64,000 nucleotides of DNA from Drosophila pseudoobscura. Taxonomy: Eukaryota > Arthropoda > Insecta > Diptera > Drosophilidae. Shown here in pieces: positions 12,801 through 26,089 of the stretch (its first letter is position 1; the number at the start of each line of letters is the position of its first letter). The notes beneath the pieces were generated by a model, which did no database searches, was not told the origin of the DNA, and saw only the letters and a program-made list of their open reading frames with translations. The stretch spans positions 24,862,001 through 24,926,000 of the forward strand of contig NC_046679.1 of the NCBI RefSeq assembly GCF_009870125.1, read 5' to 3'. A program made the translations under genes and the position numbers.

Positions 12801-15800
12801 TCGGCTCCTAAGCTCTGGCCATCGATCGTCTATAAGCCACCTCTCATTCTCTGTCCCGCTCTCTCCCTTTCTCCCTCTGTCCCGGCAGACCACCTCCCCC
12901 TACACTCTCCATGCACTCTCCTCCTCTCAGGTGCATTCACATTTGAATTTCAATTTCAAATTGAACGAAACGAAACGAATCGAATCGAAACGGAATAAGA
13001 GAAACACACATACAAAATCGCATGCGAGAAAAATGAAATCAAGTCAAAATTATGCGCATAAGTTGCACACAGTTCGCGAGAGGGGGGCGGAGGAAGAGCG
13101 GGGGGGGGGGGCTATATCTCTACTATATAGCGGCACATACTCGTCTGTGGCCGTTATGGCTGCAGAAATTTATCATCCCATGGCTCGGATCGAATTGCGG
13201 GGTCCAGAGTCAGAGCCACAGCCAGAGCCAGAGCCAGGGCAGAGAGCAGAGCAGAGCAGAGCAGAGCAGAGCTCTACAGAGGCAAAGCCAGCCAGAGAAA
13301 GGTGCAACAAGTGGCAGCTACAAAGTGGTTGAGGCAGCTGCCGCTGCCGCTGCTGCTGCCACAAAATGCCTCGAATACTTTATTGATTTCATAGCACATT
13401 TGCCAGGAATTTCCCCCGTGTGTCTGTGTGTCTCTGAGTGCATCTCATTTGGGCTCATGGAACGGGGAGTTCAAGCAAAAATTCACAAAACGAAACGGAA
13501 GTTCAATGGGAGGATGCGTTGCGAAAATTGCTTGGGAAATTGTTGCAACATTTCGTTCCGTTTTATTATCATTTGCGGAAATTTTTAAAACTTCGGGATC
13601 GGGAAAATTTTTTGCACAGGTGGATACAAATCTATCTGTGAGTACTGGAATATATTGAAGAGTTTTCTAGCTATTATTATTAATTGTAAGAGCAACAAGC
13701 TGCATGCCATGGAGCCATGAATCGATGGAGGATCGCATATGTTCATCAAAGAGGATTTCTGTTTTTATTATCCCAACTTTTTGAAACAAAAATACTCCAT
13801 TCGAATTTATTGAATGGAGTATTTATCCCTTTCCTTCCCTTTATTCCAAAATGGAATCTATGGAAAAAAATCTTAAGTAATCGAAAAAATAGAAGATATT
13901 CATAAGAGTGAAAATCTTATCGAAACAATTTTTTTTATATTTTGGAGAGAATTTCTAGAATTTATATGAATGAAATCTTATTATTATTTTTTTTTTATAT
14001 TGTGAATTACTCCTGATATTAGTTTTATTCCATATTGGCTTCCCTTCTATTAGAAAAAATGATAAATTATTCGAAAAATTGGTGAAATAAATATATTAAC
14101 GAAATGGAACCCTTTTTATAGTGCGATCTTCGTCCCTTTTTTTAAACAAACAAACAAATGCAATCCTTAAACTCTTTGGGTTCCCAAATTACAATAAATA
14201 ATACTACAAAAAAAAGCACTTTTTAGATTTCGCATATTGATATATGTATCTTTCCCTTTCCCCTAACCCCTCGCACTCTCTTCATTTCCTGCGTATTTCA
14301 CTTCACGCATTTTGCTCTCATAATTGCAGACTTCATCAGAAAACTCATCGCTCGAGACCCCACCCCACCCCACCGAAACCCTCGAAGACCGAGCAGAAAG
14401 CGGCTCTTGCCACTTGCCCAAAAACTGAAGAAAAGAAATATTTCTTTCATTTTGGCCTTTTTGCCGGCTATGCCGCTGCTGTGGCTGCTGCTGTGGCTGC
14501 TTTCTTTGCAACATTTCAGCAGAGTTTTGCGGCAGCTTCGTTAACGTTTACTTTCTCCTTCGATGTGTACTTTTTCCTGCAGTCTTTTTTCGGTACGACT
14601 ACGAGTACGAGTATTGCTTTTTCCATCTCGCAACCAGTTGGGTGCACAGGTTCAGGTTCAGGTCCGTTTGCTGGTGGACTTTGCTTATCTCGGGCTTGAA
14701 TTTTTTATGTCTGTCTTTCCGTTTTTTACTTTTTTACTTTTTGGGAAAGCCAAACGGCATCTTCAACGCCACAGCTAAGGTTGTGGCAAGTGGCGTTGCC
14801 TGGCGAGCGAGCGGCTGAGGCAGAGGCAAAAGTATCTGCGATTGTTATCAACTAAATGGTGTTAAAGTGCGTGAGAAACACAATATGAAGTCTGGAGTCG
14901 AGACCAGCCTCGTAGGATGCACTCTGCTTGGGCCCCCGGAAGAGTCAGAGACACAGCGAGAGAGAGAGAGTGTGTGTGTGTGGGGGCACTGCAACTTTTA
15001 CCCTGTTATACAACACGTGGAAAAGGGCAATGGCAGTGGCAATGCCCCCCAGTTCGTAATGATCGTACAACTTTTCTTGAAGTGCCCCTCGACCCCAACC
15101 TGCGCATGTAACGTGAAGAAAGGGACATGCAACATGCCACAGACCAAATGTGTAACGAAACTTTACTAAAAACAATAAAAGAAGGGCTGACTTGTGGGAT
15201 ATCGGATATTATAGATAGATGCAGACGTGGATGATACTTAAAGAGGTCTTTTGAGGGACAGATATCGAAGAAACTAAGGGACTATCGATAGATCGATAGA
15301 TAGAAATGACAAGGATTAAATAAAAAATAGTCTAAAACTACAGATATATCCTCAGGTCTAAGCTGGAGTATGCATTCTCTATACTGTTGAAGATTTCTGA
15401 GATTCATCTAATGTTCAGGTTAACTTTTTGGGTAAACATTCTCCTAAGAACAACAGAAAATTAGAAGCAAAAGTCTGAAGTGTTTACGATCCGCAAAATA
15501 GTATATATATTCATTCCTGATCAGCCATACTGACTCTACGCCTGTCCGAATCTCGATCATTCTTAAAGCCAGAATAAAGAAAACTTAGCTAGCTCTCTTT
15601 CTCTCTCACAGAGTGGCTTAGCTATCCCTCTGTTCACCCTTAGTTGGCCCAAACGTATAAGAAATAAATGAAGGCATAAACCATCGACTGAGTTCATATA
15701 TAAATTGATCACAGCTGTCCATCAGAGAGGTGAAAACTCCAAGATCCCAACTCTTTGTGCCCCGAAACTGAAACCCAAACCCAAACTTAAACTCAAACAC

Positions 15801-18800
15801 ACAGTCTCTAAAAGGAATACACTAAACAGCATTTTGTTGGTTGTTATTTTTCGGCTTTAAGCGCGTGCCACTTGCATAATAACAATAACACGAAAGCCAG
15901 CCACAAAAATAACAAGTGCAACAAAAATGTTGATAAACATTTCGGCAGCAACCGAGCCGTAATGAGCAACAAATTGAATTTGTAATTGAAGTGTTTGACG
16001 GAGCGTTGAAGCGTCGCATTCAGGGGGCTTGCAGCGAGGAAGAGTATACCCTGACAGACGAGAGAGGGAGAGAGGGAGGGAGAGAGAGAGAGTGGGAGAG
16101 AGAGGTGGAAAAACATACATCCAGGTCTCTTCTAGATCGGAATCCAGTGTCGCTTGATATAGTCTTCGTTGGAAGTCCCTCAGTTCTAGAGCTCTGCTAA
16201 TGGAGAGGATTCACATCTTTTTTAGGATCAAAAAAATAATTTAATACTCTTCTAGAGTATCACAATCTTCGATCCCCCGAAAACCCGCCTTTCTTTCTTG
16301 TTTTTCCCCCGTTTTGTTGTTATTTTTTGTGTGTCTGTTTGTCTGTCCGACTGCTTGGCTGTTGATCCAACTGCCCCATGCAACATTTTCCCGCCGCCCC
16401 ATGCCACATCTGGTGTAATCAGCGTGCGTGCATTCGAGTGGCGCCGCCTCAAGTGGGTGGGTGGGAGGAGGTGCGGCCGCCACAGCTCCAATCAGAAATT
16501 CGGGGCTTTATACAATTTGTGGGGTTTCAGTATTTGAGTATTGCGATAGAGGCAAAGAGAGGAGAGGCCCAAAGAGTGCACTTAAATGGCTAAGCCGTAG
16601 ACGAATTGAGGTTATCATCATATAGCATATACCATAAATACTTGGTGGATGCTTGGGCAATGATGTATAACCGTCTAACATTTCGTTAAGCGATACAGCA
16701 AGCCAGTGGCAAAAAGGTAATTGCCCTACATGCCTCACCGCGATCTGGTCACACTTTGAATTGAAGATCTTAGATTCAGGTTTCATTCGGGAATCGTCAC
16801 TCGTTGCTCCCCTTTTTTTTAGCAAACTTTTAGCACTCGATTGGCACTCGCCACGAGGACAAAAACATCGTGCATCATCTACAGATCGAGAGATACTCGC
16901 ACACAAAACCGCCAGCAGAAGACAAGAGAAAAGTCGGGCCCGAATCGGGTGTTAATTCAATTACGATGGGGCTAATAACTAATATGCATAGGAAGATCGG
17001 ATTGAGTGCTAAATGAACACGGAATCGGGGTGCAAATGTATCTGATGGTATCTGCTGCCGTATCTGATGGATGCTTTCGTTTCCAGAGAGCCTCCAATAA
17101 CAACTATGTGCTGGCGTAATTAGCGCCTAGAGGCGATGGGCGGCTCCCTCCCGGAGATGGAGAGGTGGAGAGATGGGGAGATCTGCCAGATGAAAATGAA
17201 AAGAAAGCCTCAACTGAAACTGTGGCGGGCACGAGTACGAGTACGAGTACGTGCCCCGCCCGACACTTGACAAAACTTCAGAGATTCCCCGAAAGCAAGC
17301 ACAAAGGCTAAGACATAATGAATGGCTGAGTGAACGACTGAATGACTGAATTATTATTATGATTACTATGAGGAGACACAATTGATTTGGCATGCAGTCT
17401 GGAGGGAGAGACAGACAGACCCTAGCCGATCTGAGCGCTGTGGAAAATTGAATTTGTTGGAGAATTTCGGTTTCGGAATTGGAATTGGAATCGGAATTGG
17501 AGAGAGATTTCACTTTGTTTGCCACAGACAGCGAAAACAAACTAAAAATCTAGGAAAAAACAGACCAAAGCAAAGTAAAGAAAACTTTCCAACAAAAAGA
17601 GAGAAAAATTAATCAAATGATGACGAGCCGAGCAGCCGCCACGAGCCGGTGTTCATCTCCTCAGATCGCAGAAGATCCCAGCTCCCATCTCCCAGATCTT
17701 TTGTCTATGGCAGATAGGGAGGGGGACACAGATTGTTAGATCGTAGCTGGTGCTTCTACAACTTCCGCTACAAGCCGACAACATTGTTGCAAATATCTGT
17801 GGTATGTATCTGCACTGCGATCGAGGGCAACAATTTGGTTTTACTTTTTGTTTACTGTTTGCACATTGGATCTCTTGGCAGGGAAATTTGCTGGCCTAAG
17901 TCGAATGGATGGAGGAGGCATGCCACATAGAATCTCACTAGGACAGAGCAAGAAAGAGAGAGGTAGTTAGCTAAGCTACTCTGAGAGAGAGAGAGATCTG
18001 TGATCAGGAGGAGTATCTGGCAGATAATCTTACGAATGATTCTTACTATCTATAATCCTATCCAATCTATAACTGATCCCAGATCTTTCCCACCAAAAAG
18101 AAGCTCGAATGACTGTCAAATCGTGGCCGTGAATTCATTTCTCTCATTTAGATTAGGGCCCCAGAAATAATCAATTCATTTCCCATTTGGAAACTCGCGA
18201 TCCGAAACCAATGTGGAGACCACCAGGAGGGCATCGTCATCATCGTCGTCTCATCCTCAGCGCAAGGGGGGCCCCAGCTACTACTACTACGAGTACTACC
18301 TCTGTTCTGTGCTCTGTTTATTTACGATCATTGGAAGATCGGCGGCGGCATTGGGCAACACGGTGGAACACGCAGCGTGCCATTAAATCGTTTAAATGGT
18401 TTCCTTGGCACTTCATAATTTGCCGATCAGAGAGCAAGCCCCAAGTCCCAAATTGCCACCGTGTCCCATCGCCGATCGCCCATCTCCGTTGGCATCTCTC
18501 GCTCTACCCCGCCCTCTCCCTCTCCCATCGGGGAAGGAATCTTTGCGTGTGGGCGTTGCCCATTTCCCCCTTGTGGAACGTTCGATCTGGCATCCTCGGC
18601 TGCCCACTGCGACAGAGACAGCAGGGAGCGGACAGGATTGCTGATCCAAGGGGAGCAATGGATCGGCATCGCCATCGACATCGACATCGGCATCGGCATC
18701 GGCATCGGCCATTGCATCTTGGCTTTAAGCTGCATCCCCACCTCAATCTTTGGCCGCAGCTCCAACTGGAAGTCCGACTCGGACTCGTACTCGGACTCTG

Positions 18801-19199
18801 AGATTGCGAATGGCAATTAATTGTATATTATTTTCGCGTCGTTTATTTACAGCAAATTAGCAGAATTGCAATTTTTCTTCAACAGTAAATTATTGTTATT
18901 GCCATGGCGAATGCCCATGACGCAGATCGCAGACTGAAAGAGAGAGTATCATCGAGAGGATATTATGAGGCACTTTTCTCAACGCACGAAACGCATTTCA
19001 AACGAAAGTAACAAATAAGTAAGAAAGAGTTTTTTGTGTGAAGGATAATTAAGTGTGCGAGAAGAGAGGAGTAATCTAATAGGTGCTTAAAGCACTTAAC
19101 TGCGGAAATTAGCAAACGAGTTAGGAATCTGTTCATTGCCAGACGCCGAAGTTGATATACCCTGGATGATAAAGGGGGGCCGCATCTCTGTCATGTACC
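6831..19199. other. Gene-free stretch with many simple repeats
   Basis: No gene is supportable. Contents include a CTGT run (about 7,530-7,551), a GAAA run (9,329-9,356), CAGAGC-type repeats (about 13,206-13,270), a perfect 12-bp stem hairpin (13,791-13,823), a GA tract (about 16,060-16,110), GAGTAC repeats (about 17,235-17,252), GGAATT-type repeats (about 17,465-17,502) and a GGCATC run (about 18,661-18,712). A good single copy of the GCTAAGCCACACTGG core is at 11,827-11,842. A degraded inverted copy is near 15,612. The longer apparent frames coincide with these repeats and look spurious. Confidence 0.6.
13791..13823. repeat. Perfect 12-bp inverted repeat (hairpin)
   Basis: AATACTCCATTC at 13,791-13,802 and its exact complement at 13,812-13,823 flank a 9-nt loop. 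The surroundings are AT-rich. The stem is too short for a miRNA precursor, and there is no adjacent gene for a terminator-like role. Confidence 0.8.
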
Positions 19200-19480
19200 T
19201 CTAGTGCTAACCAACACTGGAAGAGAGAGAGAGAGAGAGGCAGAGAGATCAGCTCTGGCATCTTTAGCGTGCACTGCTAAGCCACACTGGAAGAGAGAGA
19301 GGCAGAGAGATCAGCTCTGGCATCTTTAGCTTGTACTGCTAAGCCACACTGGAAGAGAGAGAGAGAGAGGCAGAGAGATCAGTTCTGTCATCTTTAGCTT
19401 GTACTGCTAAGCCACACTGGAAGAGAGAGGGGCAGAGCTTTAGCTTGTACTGCTAAGCAACACTGGAAGAGAGTGAGAGT
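19200..19480. repeat. Second tandem array of the GCTAAGCCACACTGG family
   Basis: Five copies of the TGCTAAGCCACACTGGAAG core start near 19,204, 19,274, 19,337, 19,404 and 19,451, so spacing varies from about 47 to 70 bp. The first and last copies are variants (CCAACACTGG and GCAACACTGG). Between cores lie GA runs of different lengths followed by CAGAGAGATCAGCTCTGG. The array is related to the 6.2-kb minisatellite through the core but has a different linker, so the two were amplified independently. Confidence 0.9.
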
Positions 19481-19489
19481 AATGGAGAG

Positions 19490-22400
19490 CATTACTCGTT
19501 TATGTACGAGTATGTACTTAATGAGATTGCTTTATGAGTGTACTTAGTGTACTTAATGAATACTGATGCATATTTAAAGGATACCCCCTGGAAAGGTATA
19601 AACAGTATGGACATCCCAGGAGCTCGTCAAGTTCTTCAACTTAAATTATCAGAATCATTATCTATCAATTAAGCAATTAAACAAATACAAGTACGAGTAT
19701 GTACATGCAAGTGGATGGAGCCACGACAGATACCTCGAGAATTGAAACCACTTTTAACGCTCTGTTAGTTTTGGGCAGAAGAAAGCTTTCCATTTGGCTT
19801 CCATTTCATTTCCAGCACTTTCCTTGATAATTGAACGTGTTCCGCAGAGGTCTCTCAACACTCTCAGACTCCACTCGGTTCGAAAAGTTTCCCTTCTCCT
19901 CAGCGGCGGCGCTCCAATGCACACAGACAACCAGCGTTGGACAGAGATGGACAGAGACGGACAGGGAAACGAAGACGGAGAGGGACCAGTCGGCGATGCG
20001 GAAATCAAAAGTGTGGCCAGGCCGAAAGCAAACCGCCACGGCTGTGGAAAAAGGTAAGGTCTTTCATTGTTGTCATTTGATTATCGATTGCTGTCGCCGT
20101 TGCCATTGCCGTCGAGAGACATTTTCTCGCCACTACTTTTCCATTTTCCAGTAGCACTGACTATTGGCACTTTCATTTTCAATTAAGTGTGGCTTTGAAC
20201 GACACAAAACCTGATTGAAATTTGAATGTTAAGGCCTCCCCGCCCTCTTTGTCGTACTAAAACCCACTGTCGATCCACTCTTTCCACTTGTTTTCCGATT
20301 TGTGTAGGCCTTCAGGGCAATTTCCGTCGTTTTATGTCGAAAGGAAGCCCAACAGCCAACTGCAGAATGAGGGTTTTAGTGTTTACGCATTCAAGTCGCT
20401 TACTTCCTCGTTTGCATAATAATTTTCTGGCCAGGTCCGGATGGCTCTCTGAGCGCTAATTAGAAGTACGACGAGAGCGCATCAGAAGTGCCACAAGAAG
20501 AACCTCAAGTTGGCTTAAATTTTGCGTGACTTAATTAAGAGCCAAAGCCCAGAGCCCACAGCCCAATTACATCATCCGCAGACCTCCTATCCACCACTTC
20601 TTGCCATGATTTTCGTGGCTGGGAAAGTAAAGCTATACGAGTGTACGATTTTCTCTTGCCCGATTCGCATCTTGCTCAGGGGCCTGGAACGTGGCTCAGG
20701 GATTGAGTGTGGTCAGTGCCATTACGACTGCCATATAACCACATATACTCGTATACCCTCAAGAAGGTGAGGTAATAATCTAGCTGGAAGTCAGAAATGT
20801 TATGAGAACTTTGGGTCCACAAGGGGGCAAATAACATAAAACATTAGGATATAATTAAGTAGATGAACTCTATGAGAAAGGGCGAAGTATATGCATGAAA
20901 TATATATATATATATTATATTATTTTTCTATCTTTCCTACACACCCTTGCTAAGAAATAAATATGAAATTAGATTAAATATATATATATCTTAAAAATTT
21001 ATAGTATATTTAAATACAAGTATTTTATATTTCCATTAAAGTAATTTTTAATAAATTTAATTTCTATTTAATTCCACTCTATTTGTTATTAAAAACAGAA
21101 TTTTTAAATTAAATGCCAATTAAGTGCCTGTTTGGAAACTGTCCGTAATGCAGCAGCACCCCTCGGTTGGTGCTTGGGATCCGGGTGTAACCATCTTCGG
21201 CTTGGGGTCGCCTTCTACTACTTCTGATTGATGGTGCACTCATAACAATCTCTGTGTTTATTTTCCATTGATAAATCAAAATAATTTCAAACCCCAACTG
21301 AAAATCCAATTAAATATGATTTGAAAGCTCGAAATAATATTTTTACGTATTTGCATTCCTTTGACTAATTTTTGGTGTATTTTTTTTGTTTGTTTGTTTG
21401 TTTTTTGTCGTGTTTCTTTTTGTGGAAATTCCATTTACATGTTGAACATAACTAAACAATTATTTGCAATTAATTTAATTTAAAAATTGCGACAAATGAA
21501 ATACCAACGAAAGGAAAAATATTTTTGTATTTAATTGCATTAAAGGCAATTAAGGCGGACATCGGGGGGGACAAAAAAAAATATATAAGTAAATAAATCT
21601 TGTGGTTGGGCAACTCGGAGCGGAGGTTCATTCGTTCGTTCGTTGGCGTTTTTGGGCCAATTTAAATGCATTTGGAATTATGATAGAAAAAGGCCCGCCG
21701 AATGAGACCCCAAACGAGTCGAACCAGTTGGAGGCTCTAGGCAAGGTATTCGTAATCATAATAAGACAAGCCCCAGCCTCAGCTCCAGCTCCAGCCCCAG
21801 CTCCAGCTCCAGCTCCAAGATCTCTCTGTGTCTGTCTGTCTGTCTGCCTGCCTGCCTGTAACTCCCCCTAAGGGGTGCTGGGAAGTCATCTTGTGTGGCT
21901 CGACAACGGCGAGAGACATCAAGTTGAAGTTCGCACGGCACTTGAAAATGCAAACTGAAAAACACCGTACAGAAATGGAGAAAAAAAACTCTATATTGTA
22001 TGGGGATGATAATAGAAAAACGCAGCCGAAAAGAGAGTCATCGAATCGGGGATACACTTTCTGGCAATCCTTTGGTATTTTTTCGAGAGATTTCCCGTGA
22101 CCAACACTATTGATGTTCCTCTTTGGAACACTGGTTGTCGGATGTTAGGGTTTATTTAACGATTCTTTGGAATGTTGAGTGTTAGATCCAGAACAAAGAA
22201 CTTATTAATCCTAAGTGCTCCATATATTACAACACATGATAGATAGAATGATTATAGGAATAACTAATTGTTGGTTATATCGTTTTTCGATTGGTTCCTT
22301 ATTATTACATTATAGACAAATCGTTGGTTTCTATATATATTGTACACCATAAAGAATATATAGTTTATTTCGAAAATTAAATGTATCTTAAGTTATCCAC

Positions 22401-25120
22401 GGGATTCCTCCTGCACTGATCTACAGTTTCACTTCAGAGAGACCCCCAGGTAGGGTATAATTATATATATATATACACATCTAGGCAGTATATATATTCG
22501 AAAACAGACAGACAAACAACAGCTGCCTGACAGAAAGTACTTTCTTTCTTAATAAGATGCGCAGTTCGCATATTTGCAGGCCCAACAGCAGGCAAGGGGG
22601 GAAAACTGGGAAATGGGAAACTGAGGCCAACGATGCGTTGTCTGCCTCTCACGGCGGCATCTCCTTCGCCAAGTTAATTTGTTGACTGCCTCTGCAACTT
22701 GCTCTAATGCATGCAGACAGACCTCGTCTTCGGCCCCAAGTTGCAGCAGCAGCAGGGGCAGCAGGGGCAGCAGGGGCAGCAACGGCAGCAGGGGCAGCAG
22801 CAGCAGCTGAGACAACGACAACATTTGCTGGCAAATAGTTTTATGGCTTATCTTCCAGAGGAAAAGCCAGACCCAACAACTGCCTGCTGCTGCTGTTGCA
22901 GTGACACAAAAGTGAGTTTTGGGAACTGGCAAAGTGGCACAAAGGTTGACGGGCAAAGTCGAGGCAAGGCAGGTGTTGAAAATATGCCAGAGCCGTTGTC
23001 AGTGCACTTATCTTATCTGTGAGGGTGTACAGCAGCAGTATCCAAGGCAAACGAGGCAAATGGGTTAGTCGGCTAAAATTGACTACTCTATAAGGCTGTT
23101 CTAAATATTGGTACAGATAGTCTGATGAAACTCCAGGTAAAAGAAGGGTCCATGCCTGGCAGAACAGCAGAAAATTGATACATATTAATCAGTTGTTCCT
23201 ACGAATATTTAGTCATCTTCTGTGTTCAAAATGTCAAATCAATTAACGAAATTGAAGCAGCGATCATTACGCCCACACCAGAACCAGGAACGAGACACAT
23301 GCCGCCTCATTTGCATGAGTAGAAGGAAGACAACACCCACCACAAGGCGGGTCGACAAGCTCTCCAGCAAATTGCTACTTACTGTCCAAAAACGAAAGAG
23401 CTCCGAAAATGAAGGGGCAGCCAAGAACAACAGCCAAGGCAACGACACAGCCAACACACAAATGGAATAACAATTTCGTAAATTAATTTCGAGCAAACAA
23501 CTTTATAAAGAGAAGACTTCTTGAGAAGCGTAAGCGTGTGAACAAAAGCAAAAACAAACCCGAAATTTGAGTTATGATCCCGAGGGAGGGTTGGCTAAAC
23601 AATTAAGCAGATCTCTTTTGGATCTACGCATTCTACAGACCACAGGCCACAGTCCCCCCCGAAAGGTATCTAAAAGTCAAAGAACTTGCTGGGTATATTT
23701 CCGCTTACATAAATTAGTTTTGGGAGTGAGAAACGAAAGATGATGAAAGATTTCCCATCCTTTCCATTTCCATTCTTTTTCTGGCCTCTTCAGAGACTTT
23801 TCAGACTTTTCAGACTTTCCCGTTGCGTAAGAACTGGGAGATTGTTTCCTCTTCAATTAATCATTTTCTGGCTTTTATTTCTGCTTTGTTCTTTTGTTTT
23901 TTTTCGGTTCTATTCTTAATTGTAGTTGTGTCTTTTTTTATTATTTTTGTCACGCACTCAAAATCAATAAAAGAAGCAGATTTCGTATAGCAATTTAATT
24001 TAATTTGCTTGCTCGTTGGTTCTTTAACGATTCTTCTTCTGCGTTTCTCTGTCACTTCTTTCTTTTCGTTTCATTTAATTTGTGTTTTTTCGTTGTTGGC
24101 TTTTGTTAAACAAAGTGGATGGCGACGGCCTGGCCCGTTGTCTGTAATTATTTTTATTTTAACTTAAATCGCTTTAATTGCTGAACATTTAAGCGGCCAA
24201 GAGATGGCCGTGCCGTGCCGTGCCTGCCATAAAAAAACAAAGCTAAAATCATTTCCGATACTATCGCCAGGCTTTATAGGCTGTTCAGGCACACGCTGGT
24301 GCCACACATGCCACAAGTAGATGCTGATCTAATGGACCACAATTGAGGTGAACAAATTGTATTTGGAGATGCAAATTTCTAAGAAATCTTCCGAGAAGAA
24401 CCCTCCTAGACTCTCAAGCTTTACTGCTAAGCCACACTGTAAAAGGGGAGAGACGATTTTCACCGTCATTGACTTCTCTCTGCCGTCTCTTGTTTCCCCT
24501 TCAGAAAATATACATTTCGAATGCTTAATTTACATTTAGTGACCCCAAAAAATGGGCATGCCATTAGCTCTGACCTCTCCGCCTCATTCTAATTTTGTTT
24601 GCTTTCTGCTTTTACTTTTTGCTGCCCACATAAAATTGAACAACAAGCACGCTGAAAGAATAAACATTTTCCCTTTTTGGCTAAACATAAATTTGTCGGC
24701 CAATTAACATATCTCGTGAATTTCTGTAATTAAATCCCAGGGCCAACAGAAATAAATGTACAAAAATTTCGCAAAATTTCAAATACAAAAAAACATAAAT
24801 CAAATAGAAATTGGGGGAAAACGAAAGTTGCAAACATTTCTTGATGAGCGACATTTTGAAATACACAATTTAAGGGAACAAAATTATTTTAAAGGGTAAA
24901 GAAAATTAAATGGTTTTTTAACACCAATATTTTAGTTAATTTTACATTATAGTATTATTAATATTGTGTTTTTTTTTTTTTAATAGAAGAAAGTGTAAGT
25001 TCCCTGCCTCGCGCACTCTCTCACAGAGAAGCTTAGCATTGAAGAGGACTTTCTTTAGTGCCCCCCACAGGCTCTTTCCTAGCCAGAAATTCCTTCTTTA
25101 AAATTCAACAACTTGTTATA
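19490..25120. other. Gene-free stretch
   Basis: No gene is supportable. It contains an AT dinucleotide run (about 20,899-20,922) within a very AT-rich kilobase, a CCAGCT-type run (about 21,776-21,820) followed by CTGT/CTGC runs (to about 21,860), and a CAG/GGGCAG run (22,745-22,812). A single copy of the GCTAAGCCACACTGG core is at 24,425-24,439. An 82-codon frame at 23,222-23,470 has an acceptable start context but no recognisable domain, so I do not call it. Confidence 0.55.
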
Positions 25121-25203
25121 CCCCATACTCAAAATGAGTATGTAGAGTTGCGGTCTCCGCAGCAACCGACAACGTTCCCCCTCGTTCAATTTCAAATCAT
25201 CTA

Positions 25204-26089
25204 CGGGGCTAATGTTGATCAGTCTAGCATAAGTCTCCCTAGTAAAATCAATCAACAACTTTGTCCAGATATATCGAGAATATATTTGTAGTCTGAAACA
25301 CAAGCCAACAACAGGAGTATATCGAAATTTATTCGATCAGAAGAAAGCAGTGCGTCGAATCCATTCGTGTGGAAATAACTACTATACAATGTTGGATGTG
25401 CCTCACAATGACACAGAAGCTCAAATATTAATGTCCTTCAAAAAGATGGCCAAGAAAATACATCCAGATAAAAATTTAGACCCCAGAGCCAATGAAATGG
25501 CGGATCAAATGGCACATTCGACGCCGGACGTAATGGCGGCCGATTCTCGTCGTTCAAACTTCAATGGGTTTATATGGTATTGATAATCTTTGTCTTGATA
25601 ATGGCCTATCTCATCTATATTCCCAGCTATAGCCTGAATAGCTCGGAGAAGTTTCCAGTAAAGTGCTCGACCACTAACATAAAGGTTCCATATTATTTAG
25701 CACAGAACTGGGACTGCTTCACGACATAAAAGCCTTTTGGAAACCTGTGGGAAATAATGGTCGAAATCAACTTTTTAATACTATGGGGGATGCAGATGCA
25801 TTACCATGATACCTTGTTGGAGTATGCTCACAGATGCATATCATCGTCCATCTTTTTGAAGGACATTAATAATTGAGCTTCTGTGGCATTGTGAGGCACA
25901 TCCAACATTGTATAGTAGTTATTGCCCCACGAATGGATTCGATGCACTGCTTTCTTCTGATAGAATACATTTAGATATACTGGTGTTGTTGGCTTGTGTT
26001 TCAGACTACAAATATATTATATATCTGGACAAAGTTGTTGATTGATTTTACTAGGGAGACTTATGCTAGACTGATGAACATTATCCCCG
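25204..26089. repeat. Long inverted repeat of DnaJ-like sequence (candidate hairpin RNA locus)
   Basis: The left arm 25,204-25,449 (246 bp) and the right arm 25,848-26,089 (242 bp) are reverse complements. Comparing them base by base I count 12 substitutions and one 4-bp indel, about 95% identity. Both arms carry the J-domain start, including the stretch encoding NNYYTMLDVPHN. The 398-bp spacer holds the HPD motif and the membrane segment and is not duplicated. A transcript in either direction would fold into a roughly 240-bp duplex with a long loop. That resembles Drosophila hairpin-RNA loci processed by Dicer-2 into endo-siRNAs. Transcription and processing are inference. Confidence 0.85.
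25335..25729 (+). pseudogene. Decayed J-domain (DNAJB12/14-like) gene fragment
   Basis: One frame, open from about 25,335, reads as the start of an Hsp40 J-domain. QKKAVRRI is followed by YYTMLDV, a helix-like stretch and the diagnostic HPDKN motif (about 25,465-25,480). The frame then loses similarity. From 25,544 to the stop at 25,729 a different frame encodes a hydrophobic membrane-like segment (WVYMVLIIFVLIMAYLIYI) and a short tail containing KVPYYLAQNW. J-domain, transmembrane helix and a luminal tail of the VPYY type is the order in ER-membrane DNAJB12/14 proteins. The end of the J-domain and the central linker are missing and the two halves are in different frames. This is therefore a broken copy rather than an expressed chaperone. 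Its first part is duplicated in inverted orientation at 25,848-26,089. Confidence 0.7.

Noticed and set aside
18427..18816. Overlapping frames on both strands of 80-204 codons at 18.2-18.8 kb
   Set aside because: They follow a GGCATC/GACATC simple repeat that is open in several frames at once; no domain and no splice context.
23222..23470. 82-codon hydrophilic frame with a fair start context
   Set aside because: No recognisable motif, no neighbouring exon or promoter, and such lengths occur by chance in this window.
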